Source: Pseudomonas marvdashtae
GTDB lineage: Bacteria; Pseudomonadota; Gammaproteobacteria; Pseudomonadales; Pseudomonadaceae
NCBI RefSeq assembly: GCF_014268655.2
Contig: NZ_JABWQX020000001.1
Location: forward strand, 124,001 to 188,000
DNA length: 64,000 nt
Direction of reading: 5' to 3'
The notes beneath the pieces are model-generated. The model saw only the letters and a list, made by a program, of their open reading frames with translations, made no database searches and was not told the origin of the DNA. Below, piece after piece: positions 25,895-35,813 of this stretch; position 1 is the stretch's first letter; each line of letters starts with the position of its first letter. A program made the position numbers and the translations under genes.

Positions 25895-27007
25895 ATGAAG
25901 GCATTAGGTATGAAGATAGCTGGCAAGACCCTCCTCGCCATGTCCCTGATGGGCATGATGGCGGGCGCCGTCCAGGCGGACGACAAAGTGCTGCACGTCT
26001 ACAACTGGTCCGACTACATTGCGCCGGACACGGTCGCCAAGTTCGAGAAGGAGACGGGGATCAAGGTCGTCTACGACGTCTTCGACAGCAACGAGACTCT
26101 CGAGGCCAAGCTGCTGGCGGGCAAGTCCGGCTATGACGTAGTGGTGCCGTCGAACAATTTCCTGGCCAAGCAGATCAAGGCCGGCGTCTATCAGGAGCTG
26201 GACAAGTCCAAGCTGCCTAACTGGAAGAACCTCGACACTGACCTGCTCAAGGCCGTTGGCGATGCCAGCGACCAGGGCAACAAGCATGCCTTCCCCTACA
26301 TGTGGGGCACCATCGGCATCGGCTACAACCCGGAGAAGGTCAAGGCTGCACTGGGTGTCGACAAGATCGATTCCTGGGACACCCTGCTCAAGCCCGAGAA
26401 CATCGCCAAGCTCAAGGGCTGCGGTGTGAGCTTCCTCGATTCGCCGACCGAAATGATTCCGGTGGCGTTGCACTACCTGGGCTACCCGACCGACAGCCAG
26501 GACAAGAAGCAACTGGCCGAGGCCGAAGCGCTGTTCCTCAAGCTGCGTCCGTCGATCGGTTACTTCCACTCGTCCAAATACATTTCGGACCTGGCCAACG
26601 GCAACATCTGCGTCGCCGTGGGCTACTCGGGTGATATCGAACAATCCAAGAGCCGTGCTGCCGAAGCGGGTGGCAAGGTGAAAGTGGCCTACACCATTCC
26701 GAAGGAAGGTGCCGGTTCGTTCTACGACATGGTCGCCATTCCCAAGGATGCCGAAAACGTCGAGGCCGCTTATAAGTGGATGAATTTCATCATGCAGCCG
26801 GAAATCATGGCGGAGATCACCGACAACGTGCGTTTCCCTAACGGCAACAAGGCCGCCACGCCTTTGGTGGACAAGGAAATTTCGGGTGACCCGAGCATTT
26901 ATCCGTCGGACGAAGTGAAGGCCAAGCTGTACGCCATCGCTGACCTGCCGTCGGCGACCCAACGGCTGCTGACCCGCAGCTGGACCAAGATCAAATCCGG
27001 TAAATAA
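25895..27007 (+). CDS. spuD: Polyamine ABC transporter substrate-binding protein (SpuD, PotF-like)
   Basis: Periplasmic binding protein for putrescine-type polyamines, 370 residues. The signal peptide runs to VQA in [10 protein letters not shown], and the mature protein begins with [20 protein letters not shown]. PotF-family blocks include [34 protein letters not shown], and [22 protein letters not shown]. The start at 25895 has CTGGAG upstream; an alternative ATG five codons in is possible. SpuD and SpuE are tandem homologues sharing many blocks. In P. aeruginosa they were reported to prefer putrescine and spermidine respectively; preference cannot be confirmed here. Confidence 0.92.
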   Translation: MKALGMKIAGKTLLAMSLMGMMAGAVQADDKVLHVYNWSDYIAPDTVAKFEKETGIKVVYDVFDSNETLEAKLLAGKSGYDVVVPSNNFLAKQIKAGVYQELDKSKLPNWKNLDTDLLKAVGDASDQGNKHAFPYMWGTIGIGYNPEKVKAALGVDKIDSWDTLLKPENIAKLKGCGVSFLDSPTEMIPVALHYLGYPTDSQDKKQLAEAEALFLKLRPSIGYFHSSKYISDLANGNICVAVGYSGDIEQSKSRAAEAGGKVKVAYTIPKEGAGSFYDMVAIPKDAENVEAAYKWMNFIMQPEIMAEITDNVRFPNGNKAATPLVDKEISGDPSIYPSDEVKAKLYAIADLPSATQRLLTRSWTKIKSGK

Positions 27008-27023
27008 GCCGGCTTGAAGCAGT

Positions 27024-27062
27024 CTCCCGTTGTCGCGGTCATCGCGACGGCGGCAACGGGAG
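27024..27062 (+). promoter_or_regulatory. Hairpin between spuD and spuE
   Basis: CTCCCGTTG (27024-27032) pairs perfectly with CAACGGGAG (27054-27062). An inner stem TCGCG/CGCGA (27033-27037 with 27043-27047) stacks on it. There is no T run, so it is more likely an mRNA-stabilising or partial-attenuation structure. This would suit high expression of the binding protein relative to the membrane genes. Confidence 0.65.
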
Positions 27063-27179
27063 CAATTAAATAACTAAAAGTTTTGCTGGATCGGTTTATC
27101 GAGGGTAAGTTGCGCGCCGGTTTTGTTGCAGGGCACATCGTGGTCCGGCAACGGGGGCAACTTGGGCCCAACTATTTAA

Positions 27180-28289
<1,110 letters not shown>

Positions 28290-28359
28290 CGTTTAGCGCT
28301 CTAACTATTCCAAGCTCGTCCGCATGGGGCGGGCTGCAAATTCTGTGGGAGTTTCGTAA

Positions 28360-29502
28360 ATGGCAGTTGCCTCCGGCGCCTATAAGAAAGCCCTCGAGGG
28401 CGACCAGACACCCAAGCAGGTGTTGGTCAAGATCGACCGGGTCACGAAGAAGTTCGACGAGACGATTGCCGTGGACGACGTGTCCCTGGAAATCAAGAAA
28501 GGTGAAATTTTCGCCTTGCTCGGCGGTTCGGGATCGGGCAAATCCACTTTGCTGCGCATGCTGGCAGGTTTCGAGCGGCCCACGGAGGGGCGAATTTTCC
28601 TCGATGGCGTAGACATCACCGACCTGCCGCCCTATGAGCGGCCGATCAACATGATGTTCCAGTCCTACGCCTTGTTTCCCCACATGACCGTGGCGCAGAA
28701 CATCGCCTTCGGTCTGCAACAGGACAAGATCTCGAAATCCGAGATCGACGCCCGCGTGGCCGAAATGCTCAAGCTGGTGCAGATGAGCCAGTATGCCAAG
28801 CGCAAGCCGCACCAGCTCTCCGGTGGCCAGCGCCAGCGCGTGGCCCTGGCCCGTTCCTTGGCCAAACGACCGAAACTTCTACTGCTCGACGAGCCGATGG
28901 GCGCCCTGGACAAGAAGCTGCGCTCGCAAATGCAGCTTGAGCTGGTGGAGATCATCGAGCGCGTGGGCGTGACCTGCGTCATGGTGACCCACGACCAGGA
29001 AGAGGCCATGACCATGGCCGAGCGCATCGCGATCATGCACCTGGGTTGGATCGCCCAGATCGGCAGCCCGATCGACATCTACGAGACCCCGACCAGCCGG
29101 CTGGTCTGCGAGTTCATCGGCAACGTCAACATCTTCGAGACCGAAGTGGTGGAAGACGCCGAGGGCCATGCGGTGCTGACCTGCAAGGACCTGGACCGCA
29201 ACATCTACGTGGGCCACGGCATCAGCACCTCGGTGCAGGACAAGTCCGTGACCTACGCCATCCGCCCGGAAAAACTCCTGGTCACCCCAGAGCAGCCGAC
29301 CTGTGAGCACAACTGGTCCAGCGGCAAGGTCCACGACATCGCCTACCTGGGCGGTCACTCAGTGTTCTACGTCGAATTGCCGAGCGGCAAACTGGTGCAG
29401 TCGTTCGTCGCCAACGCCGAGCGACGTGGCCAGCGTCCGACCTGGGGCGACCAGGTGTTCGTCTGGTGGGAAGACGACAGCGGCGTGGTGCTTCGCTCAT
29501 GA
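28360..29502 (+). CDS. spuF: Polyamine ABC transporter ATP-binding protein
   Basis: PotG-like ATPase energising polyamine import, 380 residues. Walker A is GGSGSGKST (about 55-63), the signature is LSGGQRQRVALARSL, Walker B is LLLLDEPMGALDKKL, and the switch His is in VMVTHDQEEAM. A C-terminal TOBE domain follows from about residue 290, including AIRPEKLLV. The stop codon overlaps the spuG start (ATGA at 29499-29502), implying coupled translation. Confidence 0.95.
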   Translation: MAVASGAYKKALEGDQTPKQVLVKIDRVTKKFDETIAVDDVSLEIKKGEIFALLGGSGSGKSTLLRMLAGFERPTEGRIFLDGVDITDLPPYERPINMMFQSYALFPHMTVAQNIAFGLQQDKISKSEIDARVAEMLKLVQMSQYAKRKPHQLSGGQRQRVALARSLAKRPKLLLLDEPMGALDKKLRSQMQLELVEIIERVGVTCVMVTHDQEEAMTMAERIAIMHLGWIAQIGSPIDIYETPTSRLVCEFIGNVNIFETEVVEDAEGHAVLTCKDLDRNIYVGHGISTSVQDKSVTYAIRPEKLLVTPEQPTCEHNWSSGKVHDIAYLGGHSVFYVELPSGKLVQSFVANAERRGQRPTWGDQVFVWWEDDSGVVLRS

Positions 29503-30419
29503 ACATGCGCAAACTCAAACGCCGACTCGCCCGAATAACGCCCGGTGGCCGTCAATTGGTCATCGGGGTGCCCTTCATCTGGCTGTTCCTGTTCTTCATG
29601 TTGCCGTTCTTCATCGTATTGAAGATCAGTTTCGCCGAAGCCGATGTCGCCATCCCGCCGTACACCGAGATCTACAGCTACATCGACCAGAAGCTGCAGG
29701 TGCTGCTCAACCTCGGCAACTATGTGATGCTCAGCGAGGACGAGCTGTACATCGCCGCCTACCTCGGCTCGCTGAAAATGGCCCTGATCAGCACGGTGCT
29801 GTGCCTGTTGATCGGCTACCCGATGGCCTACGCCATCGCCAACGCCCGTAAAGAGATGCAGACGGTGCTGGTGTTGCTGATCATGATGCCGACCTGGACC
29901 GCGATCCTGATCCGCGTCTACGCGTGGATGGGCATCCTCAGCAACAACGGTTTGCTCAATGGCTTCCTGATGAGCATGGGCTGGATCAGCGAACCCTTGC
30001 AGATCCTCAACACCAACCTGGCGGTGTACATAGGCGTCGTCTATTCCTATTTGCCGTTCATGATCCTGCCGTTGTACGCCAACCTGGTGAAGCATGACGC
30101 CAGCCTGTTGGAAGCCGCGTCGGACCTGGGTTCGAGTACCTTCAACAGCTTTTGGAAAATCACCGTGCCGCTGTCCAAGAACGGCATTATCGCGGGCTGC
30201 ATGCTGGTGTTCATTCCCGTGGTGGGCGAGTTCGTGATCCCGGAACTGCTGGGTGGCCCGGAAACCCTGATGATCGGCAAAGTGCTGTGGCAGGAATTCT
30301 TCAATAACCGAGACTGGCCGGTGGCGTCCGCCCTGGCGGTGGTGATGCTGGCGATCCTGATCGTGCCCATCATCTTGTTCAACCGTAGCCAGGCCAAAGA
30401 AATGGAGGGCAAGGAATGA
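29499..30419 (+). CDS. spuG: Polyamine ABC transporter permease (PotH-like)
   Basis: Inner-membrane permease, 306 residues with six main hydrophobic spans. The first is around LVIGVPFIWLFLFFMLPFFI. The EAA-type loop is LLEAASDLGSSTFNSFWKIT followed by VPLSKNGIIAG. GEFVIPELLGGPETLMIGKV is a family hallmark. I chose ATG 29499 because it forms the ATGA overlap with spuF; longer in-frame starts fall inside spuF. It overlaps spuH in the same way. Confidence 0.95.
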   Translation: MNMRKLKRRLARITPGGRQLVIGVPFIWLFLFFMLPFFIVLKISFAEADVAIPPYTEIYSYIDQKLQVLLNLGNYVMLSEDELYIAAYLGSLKMALISTVLCLLIGYPMAYAIANARKEMQTVLVLLIMMPTWTAILIRVYAWMGILSNNGLLNGFLMSMGWISEPLQILNTNLAVYIGVVYSYLPFMILPLYANLVKHDASLLEAASDLGSSTFNSFWKITVPLSKNGIIAGCMLVFIPVVGEFVIPELLGGPETLMIGKVLWQEFFNNRDWPVASALAVVMLAILIVPIILFNRSQAKEMEGKE

Positions 30420-31303
30420 AGCGCTTCCGTTTTTCAAGCCTGATGCTGGTGCTGGGTTTGCTGTTCATCTACGCACCGATGCTGATCCTGGTGATCTACT
30501 CGTTCAACGCCTCGAAGCTGGTGACGGTGTGGGGCGGCTGGTCGATCAAATGGTACGTCGGCCTGCTGGACAACAGCCAGTTGATGGGCTCGGTGATGCG
30601 CTCGCTGGAAATCGCCTGCTACACGGCGATTGCCGCGGTGGCCCTGGGGACGCTGGCGGCCTTCGTGCTGACCCGCATCACCCACTTCAAGGGGCGCACG
30701 CTGTTCGGTGGCCTGGTCACCGCGCCGCTGGTGATGCCGGAAGTGATCACCGGTCTGTCGCTGTTGCTGCTGTTCGTGGCCATGGCGCAGATGATCGGCT
30801 GGCCGCAGGAACGTGGCATCGTCACGATCTGGATCGCCCACACGACGTTCTGCGCGGCTTATGTGGCGGTGGTGGTCTCGGCGCGCTTGCGTGAGCTGGA
30901 CCTGTCCATCGAGGAAGCGGCGATGGACCTCGGGGCGCGGCCGTGGAAGGTGTTCTTCCTGATCACCATCCCGATGATCGCGCCGTCACTGGCAGCGGGC
31001 GGCATGATGTCCTTCGCCTTGTCCCTGGACGACCTGGTGCTGGCAAGCTTCGTTTCCGGTCCTGGGTCGACGACCTTGCCGATGGAAGTGTTCTCGGCGG
31101 TGCGCCTGGGTGTGAAGCCGGAAATCAACGCCGTGGCGAGCCTGATCCTGCTGGCGGTGTCGCTGGTGACCTTCCTGGTCTGGTACTTCAGCCGTCGCGC
31201 CGAAGAGAACCGCAAGCGGGCGATCCAGCAAGCCATCGAGGAAAGCGCTGCCGATTCCTGGAAACAACCGCAGGCGCGCCGGGCCGATACCGCGCCGGTC
31301 TGA
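30416..31303 (+). CDS. spuH: Polyamine ABC transporter permease (PotI-like)
   Basis: Second permease of the importer, 295 residues. The N-terminal span is SLMLVLGLLFIYAPMLILVI, with YSFNASKLVTVWGGWSIKWY following. The EAA loop is SIEEAAMDLGARPWKVFFLI, then TIPMIAPSLAAGG. LSLDDLVLASFVSGPGSTTL is a strong PotI signature. The start overlaps spuG by four bases. The C-terminal tail is long and polar. It is the last gene of the spu run; a REP-like palindrome follows within 20 bases. Confidence 0.95.
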   Translation: MKRFRFSSLMLVLGLLFIYAPMLILVIYSFNASKLVTVWGGWSIKWYVGLLDNSQLMGSVMRSLEIACYTAIAAVALGTLAAFVLTRITHFKGRTLFGGLVTAPLVMPEVITGLSLLLLFVAMAQMIGWPQERGIVTIWIAHTTFCAAYVAVVVSARLRELDLSIEEAAMDLGARPWKVFFLITIPMIAPSLAAGGMMSFALSLDDLVLASFVSGPGSTTLPMEVFSAVRLGVKPEINAVASLILLAVSLVTFLVWYFSRRAEENRKRAIQQAIEESAADSWKQPQARRADTAPV

Positions 31304-31320
31304 CCCGGCGCAGGACTTAC

Positions 31321-31348
31321 TGTGGGAGCGGACTTGCTCCCGCAGTGG
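31321..31348. repeat. REP-like palindrome after spuH
   Basis: GTGGGAGC...GCTCCCGC hairpin (TGTGGGAGCGGACTTGCTCC with its CGCAGTGG tail), the usual P. fluorescens REP core, 17 bases beyond spuH. It lies between converging genes and may stabilise or end the spu transcript. Confidence 0.75.
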
Positions 31349-31369
31349 TCTGTTCGATCATTCCCACCT

Positions 31370-31711
31370 TCACTTCTTCAGCGCGTCATGAGCCTCCAGC
31401 GCCCGCAAGGAATAGATATAGGCCGCCCCGGCGTTCAGCGAAACCGCGGTGGCCAGGGTCGCGGCAATTTCTTCGCGGGTAGCGCCGGCCTTGATGGCGG
31501 CGTCGGTGTGCACGCCAATGCAGCCGTCGCAGCGGGTGGTAATCGCGACGGCGATGGAGATCAGCTCGCGGGTCTTGGCATCGAGCACGTTGTTATCGGC
31601 GGCGGCTTCATCCAGGGCCACGTAGGCCTTGACCATTTTCGGATTGCTTTTGCCCAAGGCGCCAAACGCGCTTTTGATGGTGGGGAGCAGCTCGGACCAG
31701 TTATTGAACAT
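31370..31711 (-). CDS. AhpD-like carboxymuconolactone-decarboxylase family protein
   Basis: Small AhpD-fold protein of 113 residues, with a probable peroxidase or thiol-disulfide role. The active-site motif is CDGCIGVH (Cys61, Cys64, His68), matching the CxxCxxxH pattern of AhpD-type hydroperoxidases. ELISIAVAITTR precedes it, and the ATREEIAATLATAVSLNAGA helix follows, as in this family. I start at MFNNWSELLP; five codons further upstream are possible. It lies alone between the spu operon and hacB. Confidence 0.85.
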   Translation of the reverse strand: MFNNWSELLPTIKSAFGALGKSNPKMVKAYVALDEAAADNNVLDAKTRELISIAVAITTRCDGCIGVHTDAAIKAGATREEIAATLATAVSLNAGAAYIYSLRALEAHDALKK

Positions 31712-31798
31712 TGCGGTGGACTCCATTGCGATGAAAGGGCTTGGGCCCTCGTAGTCTTGACCATCAATGGCGAGCGAGCCGGTTGATGGTCAAAAGAT

Positions 31799-34204
31799 TC
31801 ACTGCGCCCCGGCGGGTAGCAGTTTCAAAGTGCCGCGGCTATTGGCCGTGACTTCTTCCTCGGCCAGGTGCGCCTGGTGATACAAACCCTCGATGTAGGC
31901 TTCGGCCTGGTCCTCGTAATGCTTGTCGAACGGCACGCCGCTCTGGCCGACAGGGTTGATGGTGAGGCTGTGGGTCGGGTCGCCGAAGTCGATGATGCGT
32001 CGCGTGGACGGGCCGTAGGTCACTGGCCAGGGCGCCGGGCCGATCTTGGCCGAAAGGTTGTTGGGCACTTCATGGGTGCCGGGCGCCGCGAACGGGCCGA
32101 CATTGAAGATCCGGTCCAGGGGTTTTTGCTGGCCCAATGGATGGCCGTGGGCCAGGGTGTGGGCCTTGCCCCACTGCCATTGGCTGGCGTCTTCGCCCAA
32201 TGTGGCCTTCAGGTGTACCAGGGTCTTGGTCCAGGCCTTGATCACCGTGTCGGCGCGGGTTTCGGTGCCCAATGTCGAACGGTCGTCCCACCACGGCGAA
32301 TCCTTCGCCTCAGCCAAGCGTGGCAACGCGGCGTCGATCACGCGAGTCGACAGCGCGGTTTCGAAGAAACCATCGCCCAGCTCATCGCGCAGCGCAGCGT
32401 TGGCCAGCTCGAACAGGAACTGGTTGAACAGCGTGGCGCTGATGGAGTCCAGCGGGTAATCGCCTTTCCATGCACCCAGTTGTTCAAGCCATTTACGTTC
32501 CTGCGGGTCGCTGACGGTTTCGCGCAGGATCGGCAACAATGGCGCGAGCAGGCGCGGGCCATAGGCGGTGGTGGTGCCCAGTTGCAGTTTTTGGGTGGTC
32601 TGGAGATCCCACTTGGCCTGCTTGTCGCCCAACTGCTGGTCAAGTTGCTGGCCACGGTCGGGAAGATTGTAGTAACCCGGAATCTCGATCCCGCTGGCCG
32701 GCACCGGCTGGAAATTCGCCGAGAGAACGTAGCCTCGGGCCGGATTTTCTTCCTGGGGATTGCTGCTGAAAGGATAGAAACCGTCTTTTTCCGCTTCTGC
32801 GCCGCTGCCATCGAGGATGAAACCGGGCTTCACGCCAGCCTGGCGCTTAGGCAATTGCGCCGCAGCCCACCAGCCGATATCGCCCTTGGCATTGGCCCAG
32901 ACCACATTCAGCCCCGGCGCATGGATCTTGGCCGATGCGCCGCGGGCCTTGGCGAGGGTGTCGGCGCGGTTGAGCTCGTAGAACGCTTCGAGGATCGGAT
33001 TGCGGCTTTCCAGAAATCCCCACCACATGGCAATCGGCGTCTTGCCGGCATTCGCGCCGAGGGCGTCATTGACGATCGGGCCATGGGGCGACTGGCGCAG
33101 CACCAGCGTCACCGGCGCCTGGCCCTTGACGGCGATCTGCTGTTCGCTGCGGGTCATGTCCACCCACTGGTCGCGGTACCAGACTTGCTCTGGGTTGTCG
33201 GGGTTGATCTTCTCGGCGATCAGGTCCAGGTCGTCGTTCTGGAACATGGTGATGCTCCAGCCGAAATCCTTGTTCATGCCCAACGAGGCAAACGGCATCA
33301 ACGCCTGATACTGGCCGTAGAGTTCAAAGCCCGGCGCCGACAGGTGCGCCTCGTACCACACCGACGGCGCGGAAAAGCGAATGTGCGGGTCGCCGGCCAA
33401 CAAGGGCTTGCCGCTGTGGGTGCGGCTGCCGGAGACCGCCCACGCATTGCTGCCCTCGAACTGCGGCAGCCCATTATCGGCCAAGGCCTGCTCGCTCAGG
33501 CGCGCCAGGGCGTTGAGGCCTGTCCAGTCGGAAGCGGACAACGACGGAGCGGTTTGCGCGTCAGGGGCGAGCACGCCGTTGGGCTGCCAGTCGAGGTCGA
33601 AAATATCCAGGTAGTCGGCGCCGAGCTTGTCGCGCACGTAAGTCAGCAGGGGTTCGGTGCGAAAGGCGGCGGCAAAGCTGTACGCCATGTAGCCGACGAT
33701 GCTGGCGGTATCTTCAGCGGTGAACGGGCGCTTGGGAATGCCCAGTACATCGAACTCCAGCGGCCGGGCATGGGTTTGCTGATAAGTGTTGATGCCGTCC
33801 AGGTACGCCTGGGTCGCGATCCAGGCCGGGGACTGGCGATCCTGCTCGGCAACGTAGCTGGCGGCGCGCTCACGAATGCGCAGGCTGCGCATCAGCTTGT
33901 CGGTGTCGAGCAGCTTCGGCCCGAGGATTTCCGCCAGTTCACCACGGGCGAGGCGACGCATGATTTCCATCTGGAACAGCCGGTCCTGGGCATGGACATA
34001 ACCGAGGGCGCGATACAGGTCAGTTTCGTTCTCGGCGCGGATATGCGGCACGCCGCGCTCGTCGTAGCGCACCGTCACCGAGCCCTGCAGCCCTTGCACT
34101 TGCACGGTGCCCTGGCGGGTCGGCTGCTTGCTGTAGAGGTAGCCGCCCGCGACGATGACGGCGGTGACGACCAGTGACAGGAAGGCGATGAGGGTGCGTT
34201 TCAT
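31799..34204 (-). CDS. hacB: Penicillin-acylase family Ntn-hydrolase, probable acyl-homoserine lactone acylase HacB
   Basis: Exported N-terminal-nucleophile amidohydrolase, 801 residues. A signal peptide or anchor (TLIAFLSLVVTAVIVAGGYL) leads into the alpha subunit. The beta subunit is predicted to start at the Ser of EGSNAWAVSGSRT (about residue 252), the catalytic nucleophile exposed by self-cleavage. The GVPHIRAENETDLYRALGYV block and the C-terminal GQSGVPFDKHYEDQ are family typical. In P. aeruginosa the gene next to spuH (PA0305, from memory) encodes the AHL acylase HacB, so position supports the name. Substrate range (AHLs, beta-lactams, acyl-peptides) is not readable. I prefer ATG 34204 with GGA upstream; a start four codons earlier is possible. 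Confidence 0.75.
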   Translation of the reverse strand: MKRTLIAFLSLVVTAVIVAGGYLYSKQPTRQGTVQVQGLQGSVTVRYDERGVPHIRAENETDLYRALGYVHAQDRLFQMEIMRRLARGELAEILGPKLLDTDKLMRSLRIRERAASYVAEQDRQSPAWIATQAYLDGINTYQQTHARPLEFDVLGIPKRPFTAEDTASIVGYMAYSFAAAFRTEPLLTYVRDKLGADYLDIFDLDWQPNGVLAPDAQTAPSLSASDWTGLNALARLSEQALADNGLPQFEGSNAWAVSGSRTHSGKPLLAGDPHIRFSAPSVWYEAHLSAPGFELYGQYQALMPFASLGMNKDFGWSITMFQNDDLDLIAEKINPDNPEQVWYRDQWVDMTRSEQQIAVKGQAPVTLVLRQSPHGPIVNDALGANAGKTPIAMWWGFLESRNPILEAFYELNRADTLAKARGASAKIHAPGLNVVWANAKGDIGWWAAAQLPKRQAGVKPGFILDGSGAEAEKDGFYPFSSNPQEENPARGYVLSANFQPVPASGIEIPGYYNLPDRGQQLDQQLGDKQAKWDLQTTQKLQLGTTTAYGPRLLAPLLPILRETVSDPQERKWLEQLGAWKGDYPLDSISATLFNQFLFELANAALRDELGDGFFETALSTRVIDAALPRLAEAKDSPWWDDRSTLGTETRADTVIKAWTKTLVHLKATLGEDASQWQWGKAHTLAHGHPLGQQKPLDRIFNVGPFAAPGTHEVPNNLSAKIGPAPWPVTYGPSTRRIIDFGDPTHSLTINPVGQSGVPFDKHYEDQAEAYIEGLYHQAHLAEEEVTANSRGTLKLLPAGAQ

Positions 34205-34365
34205 GAAAAATTCCATTTCCTAATTGCCGAAGGTTATCGATAAACAACGTAGAGCATTGATCTAAAACAAACAATAGCCCGTTAAGTGACTAGATTCCTA
34301 CAAGAACAAAACTTGTCTTAGGAAGCATCCCGCATGTCTATCGGAATTGCACTACAAGAATAATG

Positions 34366-34395
34366 TTGCTGGTGCTTTCATATCTAATCTATAAA
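34366..34395 (+). promoter_or_regulatory. Candidate promoter of the seryl-tRNA synthetase paralogue
   Basis: TTGCTG (34366-34371) and TATAAA (34390-34395) lie 18 bases apart in a strongly AT-rich gap, giving a leader of roughly 65 bases before the chosen start codon. The gap's composition matches the gene's, so it probably arrived with it. Confidence 0.35.
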
Positions 34396-34466
34396 AGATG
34401 AATGGTTTTTCAATGCGTTCTGGTCGGCGATTTGGGGCGCAGGTTAGTGATAGTGGTGGAAGTCAG

Positions 34467-35768
34467 ATGATAAGTGTCAAAGAGATAAGGGAAGACGTAG
34501 GAAGAATGAAGGCTAACTTATCCGCAAGGGGGCTAAGCTTTGATTTGGATCGGTTTCTCTCTTTATATGACGATGTGAAGTCGCATAAACAGAAGATCGA
34601 GGAAGTGCAGTGCAAGCTGAATGCAGTTTCTAAGATTATAAAAGATGGTCTATGGAAGGACGACTCTCAGTCGATGCTCTCCGATGCGTCAGTACTGAAG
34701 GGCTATATCCTGCGCGCCAAGGAGTCTTATAACTTGCTAATTGAGGAGTTTGATTTGCTTTCGCGGCAACTGCCCAATTGGACCTCCCCAGACGTACCTG
34801 TGGGGAAAACTGATGATGATAATTTAACCATCAAATATAAGGGGCAGATTCCAGAATTCGATTTTTCTCATAAGGACCATGTTCAGTTAGGTCAGGAATT
34901 AGATCTAATCGATTTTGATTCGGGTACGAAAGTAGCGGGTTCAAAGTTTTATTTTTTGAAGAATCAGGCTGTATTTCTCCAGCACGCACTTAAGAGTTTT
35001 ATTTTTAATAAGGCATTGAGAGCTGGATTCACGCCATTGCAAACTCCGGATGTCTCTTTTAATCACATTTTGGAAGGTGTTGGCTTCGCTCCAAAAGGTG
35101 ACGAAAGTAACACTTATGGTCTCGAGGGTCTGGATAAAAGTCTTATTGCTACTGCTGAAATATGCGTTGCCGGGATGCATGCTGGGGAGGTTATTGATGA
35201 ATCTAGATTGCCTCTGCTCTACATCGCTGAAAGTCATTGTTTTAGGCGTGAAGCTGGCGCTTCCGGGAGATCCAGTAAAGGGCTTTATAGAGTCCATCAG
35301 TTTGAGAAATTGGAGCTGTTTGTCATATGCAAGCCGGAGGACAGTGCTAAATATCATGACAAGATTCTTGAGCTGCAAGAGGAGATCTATGGTGAGTTGG
35401 GTATTCCCTATAAGGTCGTAATAAACTGCACTGGGGATTTAGGGGCGCCAGCATATAAAAAATATGATATTGAAGCGTGGATGCCAGGGAAAGGTATCGC
35501 CGGGGAGTACGGTGAGATTACTTCCGCCAGTAACTGTACCGACTATCAGGCTCGGCGACTGAATATCAAGTACAGAGATTCTGCTTCAAAAACTAATCGG
35601 TATGTTCATACTCTTAACGGTACTGCATCTGCGTTGGGCAGAACGATGGTGGCCATTTTAGAAAATTATCAGTGTGCTGATGGTTCGGTGAAAATGCCTG
35701 AAGCGCTGAAGCGTTACCTTGACTTTGACCAGATTGCGCCAGTGGTCAACGACTCCCATAGAGCATAA
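34467..35768 (+). CDS. Second-type seryl-tRNA synthetase (stand-alone, AT-rich, likely transferred)
   Basis: Complete class II seryl-tRNA synthetase homologue of 433 residues. The N-terminal tRNA-binding helical arm (about 30-105) is present. Catalytic landmarks are the Thr-Ala-Glu serine-binding motif at 229-231 (LIATAEI) and motif 2 at 259-283 (FRREAGASGRSSKGLYRVHQ...). The CTGDLGAPAYKKYDIEAWMP block sits at 321-340, with TSASNCTDYQARR after it and motif 3 at about 384-402 (NGTASALGRTMVAILENYQ). All key residues look intact, so it should be active. It is much more AT-rich than its neighbours (27/60 and 24/60 G+C in two sampled lines) and uses rare codons. Such paralogues can confer resistance to serine-analogue drugs or feed Ser-tRNA to biosynthesis; no partner genes are nearby. 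ATG 34467 has GGAAG upstream. Confidence 0.92.
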   Translation: MISVKEIREDVGRMKANLSARGLSFDLDRFLSLYDDVKSHKQKIEEVQCKLNAVSKIIKDGLWKDDSQSMLSDASVLKGYILRAKESYNLLIEEFDLLSRQLPNWTSPDVPVGKTDDDNLTIKYKGQIPEFDFSHKDHVQLGQELDLIDFDSGTKVAGSKFYFLKNQAVFLQHALKSFIFNKALRAGFTPLQTPDVSFNHILEGVGFAPKGDESNTYGLEGLDKSLIATAEICVAGMHAGEVIDESRLPLLYIAESHCFRREAGASGRSSKGLYRVHQFEKLELFVICKPEDSAKYHDKILELQEEIYGELGIPYKVVINCTGDLGAPAYKKYDIEAWMPGKGIAGEYGEITSASNCTDYQARRLNIKYRDSASKTNRYVHTLNGTASALGRTMVAILENYQCADGSVKMPEALKRYLDFDQIAPVVNDSHRA

Positions 35769-35777
35769 GCCTGGGCG

Positions 35778-35813
35778 GAGCAAACCCATCTTTTACTTGA
35801 GGTGGGTTTGCTC
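35778..35813 (+). terminator. Hairpin after the seryl-tRNA synthetase gene
   Basis: GAGCAAACCCA (35778-35788) pairs perfectly with TGGGTTTGCTC (35803-35813), 9 bases after the stop codon. The following T run is weak. The right arm touches the stop codon of the converging DUF6436 gene. Confidence 0.6.

Noticed and set aside
31868..34177. Very long open frame opposite hacB (769 codons)
   Set aside because: Shadow of the GC-rich hacB gene: no ribosome-binding site, no family motifs, and residue composition (Gly, Arg, Val, Gln) typical of antisense frames.
34398..34466. Longer N-terminus for the seryl-tRNA synthetase
   Set aside because: The 23 extra codons do not resemble SerRS, and ATG 34467 has a good ribosome-binding site and aligns with the family start.
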